NCBI RefSeq assembly: GCF_018402695.1
Contig: NZ_JAGYIM010000016.1
Span: 434,001-498,000 of the forward strand
Source of the DNA: Arsukibacterium sp.
GTDB taxonomy: Bacteria > Pseudomonadota > Gammaproteobacteria > Enterobacterales > Alteromonadaceae
Direction of reading: 5' to 3'
DNA: 64,000 nucleotides
Below, piece after piece: positions 35,728 through 45,742 of the stretch (position 1 is its first letter; every line of letters begins with the position of its first letter). Both the position numbers and the translations under genes were made by a program. Below the pieces are notes generated by a model. That model ran no database searches. It saw only the letters and a program-made list of their open reading frames with translations, and had not been told where the DNA came from.

Positions 35728-36623
35728 CAGGCAGGTTTGTAACTGAAATTACCGGCCTGTTTCGCCAGTGCCAGCGCCTGCTCTGCCGCCTTAAAAGCCG
35801 CTTTAGTGCTGCCCTGTCGCACGGCCAGAGCAACGACGGTGGTAGCCGGGTCGTTATTACTGTCAGCCAGCTGTGGCAATTGCTGACGCAGGTGCTGCGC
35901 CATAATCTGTGCCTGCGGCTCGGCAGTGTCGGGCAGCAGGGCAATAAAGCGGTCACCGGCATAGCGGCACACCAGATCACTGTGCCGTAACTGGCTGCTG
36001 AGTAATTCACTTAACTGGCTAAGGTACGCATCGCCCGCTGCCATGCCATGCTGACGATTAAACTGACTGAAGTTATCGATATCAACCACCAGCAAACTGA
36101 GCGCTTTGTGCTGGCTTTGGTGCAGTTCAATCTCGCGTTGCAGCACAACTTGCAAATACGCAGCGCCATAGAGTTGCGTTAACGGATCGATCAGCTGATG
36201 CTGGCGTAAAAATAACTCGCGGCCCTGCAACTGGCGGTTAATGGCCCGTTGTTCGCGGTGCCAGCCGACCAGACCGTAGGTAAGAATTAACATCCCGACC
36301 GGTGCCGGCAGTGACTCAAGCCAGCTCATCAGCCGGATAGCATCCGGATAACGAATAAATTCGTCCAGTAAGTCGAGAAAGTACGAGTACACCAGCAGCA
36401 AACTGCCGTAATACAGCCATTCAGTAACCCGCCCCGCTGGTCGGCTGCTGATAATAAGCCCCAGCCAGCCACAGGCCACCAGCAAGGTAGTGCCCTCGCC
36501 CAGAATATCTAACCAGTCGAACTCGTTGGCTTGCTTGCCGCTGCCACTATGAATAGCCAGCAGCAGGCCGCTGAGTAACAACAGCAGGCTGGATAGCAGT
36601 TTATAACGGTGTTGTTGCCACAT
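35727..36623 (-). CDS. Membrane GGDEF-like protein with degenerate motif
   Basis: About 298 residues from ATG 36623 (an ATG at 36674 adds 17). Several hydrophobic segments in the first 120 residues (LLSSLLLLLSGLLLAIH, TTLLVACGWLGLIIS, VGMLILTYGLVGW) suggest four or five membrane helices, followed by a GGDEF domain: QHQLIDPLTQLYGAAYLQ, VVDIDNFSQFNRQHG and the signature RYAGDRFIALLP. AGDRF instead of GGDEF removes the catalytic Glu, so cyclase activity is doubtful, although the Asp of DIDNF is kept. It may bind c-di-GMP or GTP as a sensor. It lies directly upstream of the AraC gene. Confidence 0.82.
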   Translation of the reverse strand: MWQQHRYKLLSSLLLLLSGLLLAIHSGSGKQANEFDWLDILGEGTTLLVACGWLGLIISSRPAGRVTEWLYYGSLLLVYSYFLDLLDEFIRYPDAIRLMSWLESLPAPVGMLILTYGLVGWHREQRAINRQLQGRELFLRQHQLIDPLTQLYGAAYLQVVLQREIELHQSQHKALSLLVVDIDNFSQFNRQHGMAAGDAYLSQLSELLSSQLRHSDLVCRYAGDRFIALLPDTAEPQAQIMAQHLRQQLPQLADSNNDPATTVVALAVRQGSTKAAFKAAEQALALAKQAGNFSYKPA

Positions 36624-36824
36624 AAGTACAGTTGTCCGGCAAATAACAACCATTTTGCGGCGCAGGCATGACATTGATATGACAAATTCCAGCAGTAAAC
36701 AGGCTTTGCTGCGCAGTAAAGACCCGGGTCAGCAGCGTGCAGCACAGGCGGTTACCCCCCGCTGTTTTGTCACAGAGCAACGGCAGACTGGTGGGCACTA
36801 TCTACTGCAACCTGAGAGCACGTT

Positions 36825-39344
36825 ATGAAACTGAACTATCGTCGTACCTTGCTGGCATCTGCCATTGCCGTGGCCTGTGGCGCGTTATCCGCCCCGTTAC
36901 TGGCAGACACCGAGACTGATGAGATTGAACATATTGAAGTGCGGGGCCAGTTTGGTGCCTTAAGTAAAGCGCTGAACCGCCAGCGCGATGCCGCTGGCAT
37001 CGTTACCGTGGCCAGTGCGGATGAAATGGGGCAGTTCCCCGATAGCAATGTCAGTGAAGCACTGCAACGATTAGCGGGCTTGTCGGTAGAGCGGGATCAG
37101 GGTGAAGGACGCTTTATCCGGGTGCGGGGCCTGGCACCGGACTACAACTCAGTAACTTATAACGGTACATCTCTGGCTGCGCCGGAAGCGGGCAGACGAG
37201 CGGTGGCGCTGGATGTGATCCCGTCTGATTTGCTGGAGTCGGTTGAAGTCAATAAAACCCTGACCCCGGATATGGCCGCCGGCTCGCTCGGCGGCACTGT
37301 CGAAATAAAAAGCTTGTCAGCATTTGACCGTAGCAACGATTTTTACTCTTTTACCGCCGAGGCGGGCTACAACGAGCAACAGTCGAAAACCAGCCCTAAA
37401 GTGTCCGGGGTATTCAGTAAAATACTGGATTTCGGTGGCGAAACAGACAGCCTGGGGATGGCCATTGCCGCCAGTTTTGCCGAGCGCAAATTTGGCTCTG
37501 AAAACGTCGAGACCGGTGGCAGCTGGGATTTTGATGAAGGGCTGGAAGAGTTTGAACTGCGCGACTACACCATCAGCCGGGAACGGTTGGGACTGGCACT
37601 GAACCTGGATTACCGCCCTGGTAGTAATAATGAATATTACCTGCGTAGCCTGTATAGCCGTTTTAGTGACAATGAACAGCGCCAGGGGCTGGTGGTCGAA
37701 TTTGCTGATCCGCAATGGGCCGGCGCCAGCGGCGAAGCGGAAGTACTGCGCTCGTTAAAACAGCGCGAAGAAACCCAGAGTATTGCAGCCCTGGTGCTGG
37801 GTACCCGTCAGACAGCCGGCAACTGGGAGTGGCAACTGGAAGGTGGTGCCAGCAAAGCCGACGAAGACACCCCGTTTAATATTGGTGCAGCTGACTTTGA
37901 ACAGGCGTTTGACGACGGTGTTGGCTTCAGCGGCAGCAATATATTGCGCTTAACTGCGCCGGCTGATGCTTTTCTGGCACAAGGCTATGCGTTAAAAGAA
38001 GTGGAAATGGGTGATACCTATACCAAAGAGACCGAGCGCAATATTAAGTTTGATCTTAGCCATGAAAGGATCCAAGGCAGCGGCAGTATGCAGCTGAAAG
38101 CCGGTATTAAATTCAGCCAGCGGGAAAAAACCGCAGCCGAAGATGTCTGGTTGTTTGAGGATTTTGCCGATCAAGGCATAAGTGCGCTTAGTATGAACGA
38201 TTATGCCAGTGGCGTGGTGGACTATAGTCTGAGTAACCTCGGGCCCGCGGTCAGCAGTGCTGCTATTTATCAGTTGGTGGCTGGGCTTAACCGCGCTGAT
38301 TTTGTTGATGAGGTAGAGTCACAAATTAACGACTACCAGGTAGATGAAGATATCAGTGCCGGCTATGTCATGGCAAAGTGGCAACGTGAGCACTGGCAGC
38401 TGGTGGGTGGTGTACGTTATGAATATGAAAAACGGGACGCAGTCGGTACCCGTTATGATGACAGTACAGAGCTGTTTAGTGCCAACCAGCAAAGTAGCAG
38501 TGAGGGGTATTGGTTACCGGCACTGGTCGGGCGCTACAACCTGGCAGAGAACAGTATCGTGCGGGCGGCGTTCAGTACCGGTCTGGTGCGCCCGAACTTT
38601 GAGCAGTTGGCACCGGCCTTTATTCTGGAACGCGACGATGACGAACTGGAAGCCGCGTTCGGTAACCCGGACTTAAAGGCGCTGACCTCCAATAATTTTG
38701 ACCTGGGCATCGAGCATTATGCTGACAAGCTTGGTGTGCTGTCGGCGATGTTGTTCTATAAGCAGATTGATAACTTTATTTACGAAGCTGATTTAGCTGG
38801 CCGTGGCGAATATGCTGACTTTGGCAAAGCCGAAACCTTTGTCAATGGCGGCAGCGCCGACTTATATGGCGTGGAATTAAATGCGGTGCATCAGCTGGCG
38901 GGTTTTGATAGCTGGCTGGATCACCTGCTGCTATCGGCTAACCTGACCCTGACCGACTCTGCTGCAGATATCGAATGGTTTGATGATGGTAGTTTGCTGC
39001 GCCGGGAAGTGGCACTGCCCAGTCAGTCAGATCAAACGGCTAACCTGAGTATCGGCTACGAGACTGACAGCCTGAGTCTGCGCCTGGCCGCTAATTATAA
39101 ATCTGAGTATCTGGCGGAAGTCGGTGATGTCAGTGACGCCGCCTACGACGTGTATGCCGATGACCATCTGCAACTGGATTTCAGCAGTAAATGGACATTC
39201 AGCCGCGGTATGCAGCTGTATTTTAATGTGATTAATTTAAATGATGAGCCTTACTACGCTTATACAGGTCGCAAGCCCTATAACTTCCAATATGAACAGT
39301 ATGGCCGCACCGTGGTGCTGGGCCTGCAGATCACTAACTGGTAA
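36825..39344 (+). CDS. TonB-dependent receptor, phytase-linked
   Basis: An 839-residue outer membrane receptor. The signal peptide ends near PLLADTE, followed by HIEVRGQ (TonB-box and plug start), then DEMGQFPDSNVSEALQRLAG, RGLAPDYNSVTYNGTSLAAP and GSLGGTVEIKS, which are typical plug motifs of the TonB-Xanth-Caul type. The barrel ends at YGRTVVLGLQITNW, a canonical terminal strand. The phytase gene follows 15 nt downstream on the same strand, so the two are almost certainly co-transcribed. The likely job is uptake of phytate or its breakdown products, by context. Divergent to the GGDEF-AraC operon. Confidence 0.92.
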   Translation: MKLNYRRTLLASAIAVACGALSAPLLADTETDEIEHIEVRGQFGALSKALNRQRDAAGIVTVASADEMGQFPDSNVSEALQRLAGLSVERDQGEGRFIRVRGLAPDYNSVTYNGTSLAAPEAGRRAVALDVIPSDLLESVEVNKTLTPDMAAGSLGGTVEIKSLSAFDRSNDFYSFTAEAGYNEQQSKTSPKVSGVFSKILDFGGETDSLGMAIAASFAERKFGSENVETGGSWDFDEGLEEFELRDYTISRERLGLALNLDYRPGSNNEYYLRSLYSRFSDNEQRQGLVVEFADPQWAGASGEAEVLRSLKQREETQSIAALVLGTRQTAGNWEWQLEGGASKADEDTPFNIGAADFEQAFDDGVGFSGSNILRLTAPADAFLAQGYALKEVEMGDTYTKETERNIKFDLSHERIQGSGSMQLKAGIKFSQREKTAAEDVWLFEDFADQGISALSMNDYASGVVDYSLSNLGPAVSSAAIYQLVAGLNRADFVDEVESQINDYQVDEDISAGYVMAKWQREHWQLVGGVRYEYEKRDAVGTRYDDSTELFSANQQSSSEGYWLPALVGRYNLAENSIVRAAFSTGLVRPNFEQLAPAFILERDDDELEAAFGNPDLKALTSNNFDLGIEHYADKLGVLSAMLFYKQIDNFIYEADLAGRGEYADFGKAETFVNGGSADLYGVELNAVHQLAGFDSWLDHLLLSANLTLTDSAADIEWFDDGSLLRREVALPSQSDQTANLSIGYETDSLSLRLAANYKSEYLAEVGDVSDAAYDVYADDHLQLDFSSKWTFSRGMQLYFNVINLNDEPYYAYTGRKPYNFQYEQYGRTVVLGLQITNW

Positions 39345-39359
39345 ACAAGGAAGCAGACG

Positions 39360-41315
39360 ATGCGATTTAGTAAACACGTTTTTACCCGGAGCGGAGTGTG
39401 TCTGGCAATTGCAGCACTGGTTAGTGGCTGTCAGCTTGAGCAAGCAAAGCTGGCAGGGCAAAGTGCGCCGGTACAACAGCTGACTGACATTAGCGCCAGC
39501 CATTACCACAAAGTGCAATTGTCTGGCACGGAATATCAGATTTTCACCGATAAGTCTGGCTTACACGTGCGCCAGAGCCCTGAGACAAAAAGCCCTGAGA
39601 CAAAAGATGCTGAGGTAATCAGTAGCTACCCCGGGGCATTTATCCGGCTCACTGTACAAAAGCTGACAGACGACAGCCTGCTACTGGCAGCGATGGACGA
39701 CAATAATAACAGCCTGCATTTGTGGCAGCTGAACCCGCAAGCAAGCGAGCCGTTACTGTTACTCCGGCGCCAATTAATTAGCAGCCGGGTGGTGGATGAT
39801 CTGTGCTTTTATCAGAGCAGTGAAAACCAGCAACTTAGCCTGTTTTTACTGGGTGGGCGCGGTGGTGCCGATCAGCTGTTACTGCAGCAACAGCAGCAAT
39901 GGCTGGCAGAGCCACTGGTTATCCGCGAATTAAATGTACCTTACGACAGCACGGCCTGTGTCACCGATCCGGTTAGCGGGGCCTTGTATATTGCCGAGGC
40001 TGACCGGGCTATCTGGCGTTACCAGGCCGAGCCCGAGGCTGATGAAGGCCGCAGTTTAGTGCAGGTTAATGCGCCTTTTGGCCAATTACAGGGCGAAGTA
40101 AAAGCAATGCAGTTATTAGCGGATGGCAGTTTGCTGGCGCTGGAAGAACAACCGGCCCGGGTGCTGCATCTTAACCGCGGCGGCGAGGTATTATCGACCC
40201 GGCAAGTACCGGGACTTGCTGAAGCAAGCGGCCTTGCCGTCCGTATACAAGCCAATAACGCCACCTTGTTTGTCAGCAGCGAGGATGCCGCGCCCGTGCA
40301 GCAGTTATCGCTGCCATTACCCTCTACGTCCGCTCGCAGCAACAGAGCTGCGGTAGTACAGCTAATGCCAACCTTACAGACCGAGCCAGCGAGTCAGCGC
40401 GGTGATGTTATGGATGACCCGGCCGTATGGCATCACCCTGAGCAGCCTGAGTTAAGCCTGCTGCTGGGTACCGATAAGCGGGCCGGACTGGATGTTTACA
40501 ATATGCAGGGCCAGCGGGTACAGCAACTGCCGGTTGGCCGCTTAAATAATGTTGATGTGCGGTATAATTTGCGCTGGCAGGGCCAGACGCATGACCTCGC
40601 CGTGGCCAGCCTACGTGACGACAACAGCCTGCAAATGTTTGCCATTGACCTTAACGGCCTGCTGTATAACGCGGGGAGGGTGGCAACGGCGATGACGGAA
40701 ATTTATGGTTTATGCCTGTATCAAAGTGGCCGCAGTGGGCAGCACTATGTGTTTGTTAACGACAAATCTGGTTTGATTGAACAGTACCGGATAAGCAGCG
40801 ATGGCCAAAACTGGCAGGGCGTTTTAGTGCGCTCGCTGCAGGTACCCAGCCAACCAGAGGGCTGTGTGACGGATGATAAACGCGGCATTTTGTTTGTCGG
40901 CGAAGAAGATCAGGCTATCTGGCGCTTTGCTGCCGAAGCAGATGCAGCAACAAGCGGCGAGGTAATATTGCGGGTTGACGGTGAGCGTCTGGTTGATGAT
41001 ATTGAAGGTATCGCGCTGGCGGAGCACAACGGTAACAGTTATCTGCTGGTTTCAAGTCAGGGTAACGACAGTTATCTGCTTTTTGATGCCGCGCCGCCTT
41101 ATGCTGAGCGGCTGCATTTCAGAATTGGTACTAACCCGGAACTGGGGATAGATGGCGCGTCAGAAACCGATGGCCTGGACGTTACCACCCGCTCGCTGGG
41201 CCCCGGTTTTGAACAGGGGGCACTGGTGGTGCAGGACGGCCGTAACCGGATGCCGGAGCAGGGCCAGAACCTGAAACTGGTGCCATGGCAAGCACTACTG
41301 CAGCAATTAAAATAG
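39360..41315 (+). CDS. Beta-propeller phytase lipoprotein (dual domain)
   Basis: A 651-residue exported lipoprotein with AAGG before ATG 39360 and lipobox LVSGC. The C-terminal domain (about 345-645) is the 3-phytase beta-propeller: VMDDPAVWHHPEQPELSLLL, GTDKRAGLDVYNMQ, LNNVDVRY, HDLAVASLRDDN, EGCVTDD, GEEDQAIWRF and EGIALAEHNG, with the Asp and Glu residues that bind calcium. The N-terminal region (about 45-330) looks like an incomplete propeller, as known for dual-domain phytases. It releases phosphate from phytate, probably in the periplasm or outside the cell. A tandem repeat SPETKSPETK near residue 80 is a short internal duplication. Co-transcribed with the TonB receptor. Confidence 0.92.
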   Translation: MRFSKHVFTRSGVCLAIAALVSGCQLEQAKLAGQSAPVQQLTDISASHYHKVQLSGTEYQIFTDKSGLHVRQSPETKSPETKDAEVISSYPGAFIRLTVQKLTDDSLLLAAMDDNNNSLHLWQLNPQASEPLLLLRRQLISSRVVDDLCFYQSSENQQLSLFLLGGRGGADQLLLQQQQQWLAEPLVIRELNVPYDSTACVTDPVSGALYIAEADRAIWRYQAEPEADEGRSLVQVNAPFGQLQGEVKAMQLLADGSLLALEEQPARVLHLNRGGEVLSTRQVPGLAEASGLAVRIQANNATLFVSSEDAAPVQQLSLPLPSTSARSNRAAVVQLMPTLQTEPASQRGDVMDDPAVWHHPEQPELSLLLGTDKRAGLDVYNMQGQRVQQLPVGRLNNVDVRYNLRWQGQTHDLAVASLRDDNSLQMFAIDLNGLLYNAGRVATAMTEIYGLCLYQSGRSGQHYVFVNDKSGLIEQYRISSDGQNWQGVLVRSLQVPSQPEGCVTDDKRGILFVGEEDQAIWRFAAEADAATSGEVILRVDGERLVDDIEGIALAEHNGNSYLLVSSQGNDSYLLFDAAPPYAERLHFRIGTNPELGIDGASETDGLDVTTRSLGPGFEQGALVVQDGRNRMPEQGQNLKLVPWQALLQQLK

Positions 41316-41332
41316 CAGGTTACTCGGTTGTC

Positions 41333-41367
41333 AAAGCCCCACTCAGCTGTGCTGAGCGGGGCTTTTT
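41333..41367. terminator. Bidirectional terminator, phytase / RND operon
   Basis: AAAGCCCC-x-CTCAGC pairs with GCTGAG-x-GGGGCTTT around a TGT loop, with T runs on both strands (TTTTT on plus, TTT on minus). It separates the convergent phytase and RND genes. Confidence 0.88.
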
Positions 41368-44300
41368 ACTGATGGCGTATTTTTTTGTGTAGTTTTTCAC
41401 CCAGCACCAGCATGCAGGGCGTTAAAAACAATGTCAGCAAGGTAGCAAAAGTCAGGCCGCCGGCAATGGCACTGGATAGCTGGGTCCACCATTGGGTAGA
41501 GGGGGCACCAAAGCCGAGGCTGGGTTCCAACAGATTAACATTAACCGCCAGCACCATCGGCATTAACCCCAGCACGGTGGTTACCGACGTTAACAGAACC
41601 GGGCGTAAGCGCAGGCAGCCGGTTTCAAGTGCCGCTTCCATTGCTGACATGCCGCTTTGCCGCAGCTGATTAAAGGTGTCAATTAACACGATATTGTTAT
41701 TCACCACGATGCCGGCCAGGCCAATAATGCCCATACCGACCATCACAATTCCAAAGCTCTGACCGTTAACCAGCAGGCCCAGTAATACCCCGGCGGTGGA
41801 AAAGACAATGGCCGACAGTACCAGTAAACTCTGATACCAGCTGTTAAATTGCACCAGTAAAATCATCAGCATTAAAAAGATAGCGGTAGCGAAAGCGCCC
41901 ATTAAAAAGGTCATCGCTTCCTGCTGATCAGCACTTTCGCCGGCTGTTTTGACGTTAACATTGTCGGGCAGCTGCATGTCACTGTCCAGCAGCGCCTTTA
42001 AACGTTCACTTACCTGAGCGCCGGGCGCTAAATCGCTTTTGATAGTAATGGCACGATTACCGTCTATCCGCTTGATAATACTGGTTTTAGGTGCAGGAAC
42101 CAGCTCTACAAAGTTACTCAGTGGCACCTGCCCCCGCGCTGTTTGAATGGTCAGCCGACCCAGCTGATCCAGTGAGCGCCAGTATTGCGGAAACCGGACC
42201 CGGATATCCACTTCGTCACTGGCGTACTCCGGCCGGAACTTGGCCAGGAGTAAGCCGTTACTGACCATTTGCACGGCATTGCCGACGGTAAGCACGTCAG
42301 CGCCAAAGCGGGCTGCGGCTGCCCGGTCAACCTCTATCCGCCACTCAATACCGGGCAGGCTGCGGTCATCTTCAATATCAACAAAGCCTTCCATTTGTTC
42401 CATCTGGCGGATAATTTGCTCCACCGCCTGCTCGGTAGCGGCGGCTTCACTGCTGCTAACCTGCAACTCTATCGGCTTGCCGGCAGCAGGGCCTTCCTGT
42501 TGTTGACGAAACTCCAGAATAATCCCGGGAATATCGTCAGTCAGCTGGCGCATGTCATCCAGAATGGCGGCTGCTTTGCGCCGTTCATGCCAGTCAATAA
42601 ACTGAAATTGCAACGTCCCGACCACGTCGGGCGCCAGTTCTCCGTCGGCGCTGGCCAGCGAACGGGCATACAGGGCTTTTACTTCAGCCAGTCCCAGCAG
42701 GCGCTGTTCTACTGTTTTAAGTAACGTATCTTTTTCATAAATAGACATATCACCACGGGCCCGTACCCATACCTGCGCAGATTCTGGTTCAACGTCGGGA
42801 AAAAATTCCAGGCCATGATTATATTTACCGTAAGCAACAAAAATCAGTGCCATGCCACCCAGTAGTCCGGCCAAGGTCAGGCCGGGATGGCGTAATAACC
42901 GGCCAAGCAGGTGCCGGTAAGCCAAACCTGCCCGACTGGCTTCGATTTTATGGGCTGCGGGCCTGGCCCGGCTGATGCCGCCCATTACCGGCAGGAAAAT
43001 CAGCGCCATAAATAACGATGCCAGCAAACAAAGGATCACCGTCGCTGGCAGATATTTCATAAACTGGCCCACCACACCGGGCCAGAATAACAGCGGCATA
43101 AACACCACTATCGTGGTGGCTGTGGAGGCGATAATCGGCCAGGCCATGCGGCCGGCGGCATTGGCCCAGGCTTCTTTCGGTTTCTGGCCTTCGCCGAGGT
43201 TACGGTCGGCCAATTCGCTAACCACCACGGCACCATCAACCAGCATGCCGGCCACCAAAATAAGCGCAAACAGCACAATAATATTCATGGTAAAACCGAG
43301 CGCAAATATCATCAGAATACCGGCAAAAAATGCCCCGGGAATGGTGATGCCGACCAGCAGCGCTGAGCGCACACCCATGGTGGCAATAATTAAGATCAGC
43401 ACCAGCACCACGGCAGTTAACACGTTGTTCAGTAAGTCTGACAGCATGTTCTTCACTTCTTTTGACTGGTCCATAATATAGTTAACCTGCATGCCTTCAG
43501 GAAACTGGCTACTGGCCTGGTCAATCAATGCTTTGGTTTGTTCAATGGTTGAAATAATATTGGCACCGCTGCGCTTTTTAACTTCCAGCACAACGGCGGG
43601 TTGGCCGTTAATCCGGGCGAAACCCAGCGGGTCTTTAAAACTGCGGCTGATGGTGGCGACATCGCCAAAGGTAATGACAGTATCGCCATCGACCTTGATT
43701 GGCATTGACAGGACGTCTTCGAGGTTTTCAATTACGCCCGGTACTTTCATTGCGAAGCGACCGGCACCGGTATCTAAGCTGCCGGCGGCGACCAGCCGGT
43801 TGTTGTTTGACACCAGGCTGAACAATTGCTGGTAATCCAGACCGTAGCCTTCCAGCACTTGCGGGTCGACCACAATTTCCAGCATATCTTCGCGATCGCC
43901 ACCAATGTCTACTTCCAGCACTTCAGGGATAGCTTCGATGTTTTCCTGCAGCTGGCGGGCGATATACACCAGCTGGCTTTCAGAAACGGGGCCGGATAAC
44001 CCGACCGATAACACCGGGAATAGTCCAACATTTATTTCATTGACGGTGGGCTCATCGGCTTCACTGGGTAGTTTGGCGCGGGCGGCGTCTACTTTTACCC
44101 GGACATCAGCCAGTGCCTGGTCGGCATCAAAGCCGGCATCAAATTCCAGCATGACCGAGGCATGGCCTTCGCTGGAGGTTGAGGTCATTTTTTTTATGCC
44201 TTCCAGCGATCGCAGCTCATGTTCCATCGGCCGTACCAGTAACCGCTCGCCATCTTCCGGGCTGATGCCATCCAGCGACATCGACACATACATCATTGGA

Positions 44301-44428
44301 ATGGCGACGTCAGGGTTAGCTTCTTTTGGTATGGTTTGGTAGGCGGTAATACCGGCAATAAATAAAAACAGCAATAACATTAAGCTGGCACGGCTGCGGC
44401 CAATGGCTGCCTGAATAATGGCATTCAT
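41366..44428 (-). CDS. RND efflux permease (AcrB/HAE1 family)
   Basis: A 1020-residue inner membrane RND pump of the AcrB type, one of the tripartite proton antiporters that export drugs, detergents or other hydrophobic compounds. It has 12 membrane helices in two halves, with the first helix SRASLMLLLFLFIAGITAY, the N-terminal pore region PMMYVSMSLDGISPEDGERL, and GMLVDGAVVVSELADRN in helix 4, where AcrB has two Asp (VDDA) and this protein has Asp-Gly. The missing second Asp is common in this subfamily. Its start overlaps the stop of the adaptor gene by 4 nt (ATGA). Confidence 0.93.
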   Translation of the reverse strand: MNAIIQAAIGRSRASLMLLLFLFIAGITAYQTIPKEANPDVAIPMMYVSMSLDGISPEDGERLLVRPMEHELRSLEGIKKMTSTSSEGHASVMLEFDAGFDADQALADVRVKVDAARAKLPSEADEPTVNEINVGLFPVLSVGLSGPVSESQLVYIARQLQENIEAIPEVLEVDIGGDREDMLEIVVDPQVLEGYGLDYQQLFSLVSNNNRLVAAGSLDTGAGRFAMKVPGVIENLEDVLSMPIKVDGDTVITFGDVATISRSFKDPLGFARINGQPAVVLEVKKRSGANIISTIEQTKALIDQASSQFPEGMQVNYIMDQSKEVKNMLSDLLNNVLTAVVLVLILIIATMGVRSALLVGITIPGAFFAGILMIFALGFTMNIIVLFALILVAGMLVDGAVVVSELADRNLGEGQKPKEAWANAAGRMAWPIIASTATTIVVFMPLLFWPGVVGQFMKYLPATVILCLLASLFMALIFLPVMGGISRARPAAHKIEASRAGLAYRHLLGRLLRHPGLTLAGLLGGMALIFVAYGKYNHGLEFFPDVEPESAQVWVRARGDMSIYEKDTLLKTVEQRLLGLAEVKALYARSLASADGELAPDVVGTLQFQFIDWHERRKAAAILDDMRQLTDDIPGIILEFRQQQEGPAAGKPIELQVSSSEAAATEQAVEQIIRQMEQMEGFVDIEDDRSLPGIEWRIEVDRAAAARFGADVLTVGNAVQMVSNGLLLAKFRPEYASDEVDIRVRFPQYWRSLDQLGRLTIQTARGQVPLSNFVELVPAPKTSIIKRIDGNRAITIKSDLAPGAQVSERLKALLDSDMQLPDNVNVKTAGESADQQEAMTFLMGAFATAIFLMLMILLVQFNSWYQSLLVLSAIVFSTAGVLLGLLVNGQSFGIVMVGMGIIGLAGIVVNNNIVLIDTFNQLRQSGMSAMEAALETGCLRLRPVLLTSVTTVLGLMPMVLAVNVNLLEPSLGFGAPSTQWWTQLSSAIAGGLTFATLLTLFLTPCMLVLGEKLHKKIRHQ

Positions 44429-45501
44429 GGCTTGGCTCCTGCCACCTGCACTTTATCACCTGGTTTAACAAAGCCCGCGCCCTGGGTAATGATCTGCGCC
44501 CGCTCTGGTAAGCCGGTTACCCGCGCCCCTTCGTTGTCAGCGCTAATTATTTGGACCGGGTAAAACTCAACCTGCTGTTGTTCATTCACAACAGAAACAC
44601 CCAGCTGGCCGTCACTGTTCAGGCTAAGAAGTGCCGGCGATATCAAATGAGCCTGAACCGGCTCCAGCTGCACTTCAACCGTGGCACTGCCACCGGCAAT
44701 CCGCAACAGTTCCGGATTCGCAACCGTCACTTCAACGTAAAAACTGCGGGTAGCGGTATCGGCGGCGTAACTGATAAAACTCAGCTCACCATTGAGTTGC
44801 CGACCATCGAGTAAGCGTAGCTTAACCTGCTGGCCAGGTTGTAAGGCGCCAATATGTTGCTGGGGGATCTGAGCAGTGACTTTTAACTTATCTATCTGAG
44901 CTAACTGCAATAGTTCAGTTCCAACCTGTACCACGTCGCCTACTTCAATATGGCGTCGGTCGATGACGCCGGCAAACGGTGCAACCGGTTCAATCTGCGC
45001 CAGTGCCAGACGGGCACTGGCAAACTCAGCTTCGGCCCTGGCCAGTTCACTTTCCAGTCGGGTCAGCTCGGTTTCAGACAAAAACTGCGATTTGCCCAAG
45101 GTGCGGGCACTGGCCAGCTCCTGCTTTTTCAGGGTTAAGTTTGCCTGGGCCTGGGCTAATAATTCACTGCGACCGTCATCAGATAGCTGCAGTAATCTGG
45201 CACCTTGCTGCACTGTGTCGCCCTGACGGGTCAGTAGCGCCATGACAGTGCCGGCTTGTTGCGCTTTAATGCTGACACTCCGCCAGGGTAACACCTGACC
45301 CTGGGCTACCCGGGTTAACTGGTACGGTTCTGCATCTGACCAGCGGGTTTCAACCAGCGACAGCTTTTGTTCTGATGCCTGCTGCTCTGCCGGTGCTTGC
45401 TCTTTGGCACCGTAGTTATCACCACTGAGTAACCAGAGTAACAATGCCAGTGTTAACAGCACGGCAATAATAACAGGGGAGGCAGCGAGCTTTTTAAACA
45501 T
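44425..45501 (-). CDS. RND efflux periplasmic adaptor (membrane fusion protein)
   Basis: A 358-residue protein with AAGGA before ATG 45501 and an N-terminal membrane anchor (AASPVIIAVLLTLALLLWLL), followed by the biotinyl-lipoyl-like hairpin (IKAQQAGTVMALLTRQGDTV), a coiled-coil helix pair, and the second lipoyl half VAPFAGVIDRRHIEVGDVV, the typical layout of RND adaptors. It bridges the inner membrane pump to an outer membrane channel. No channel gene is in the operon, so it probably uses one encoded elsewhere. Confidence 0.93.
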   Translation of the reverse strand: MFKKLAASPVIIAVLLTLALLLWLLSGDNYGAKEQAPAEQQASEQKLSLVETRWSDAEPYQLTRVAQGQVLPWRSVSIKAQQAGTVMALLTRQGDTVQQGARLLQLSDDGRSELLAQAQANLTLKKQELASARTLGKSQFLSETELTRLESELARAEAEFASARLALAQIEPVAPFAGVIDRRHIEVGDVVQVGTELLQLAQIDKLKVTAQIPQQHIGALQPGQQVKLRLLDGRQLNGELSFISYAADTATRSFYVEVTVANPELLRIAGGSATVEVQLEPVQAHLISPALLSLNSDGQLGVSVVNEQQQVEFYPVQIISADNEGARVTGLPERAQIITQGAGFVKPGDKVQVAGAKP

Positions 45502-45742
45502 GAGCGATCCTTGGCGGTAACGGTAAGCAGCATTACGGCATTTATCGGCTGGAATATACCTACGTCAGTGAATGTAAGCAACTTGATAACTGTAAGGAAA
45601 TGTGGCGAGTTTAACATGCAACAGGGTCGATGTGGGGCGGTTGGCCCTTGTTTTTTAGCACAGGCAGACCAATTGATCCAAGTCGCTTACCGGTACGTTT
45701 GATGCCGTTAATTCTTGTAATCGCACACTAACAGGACCTGTT

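Noticed and set aside
42240-44342. Plus-strand ORFs within the RND permease gene
   Set aside because: Ser/Thr-rich shadow translations of the permease; no ribosome binding sites or recognisable domains.
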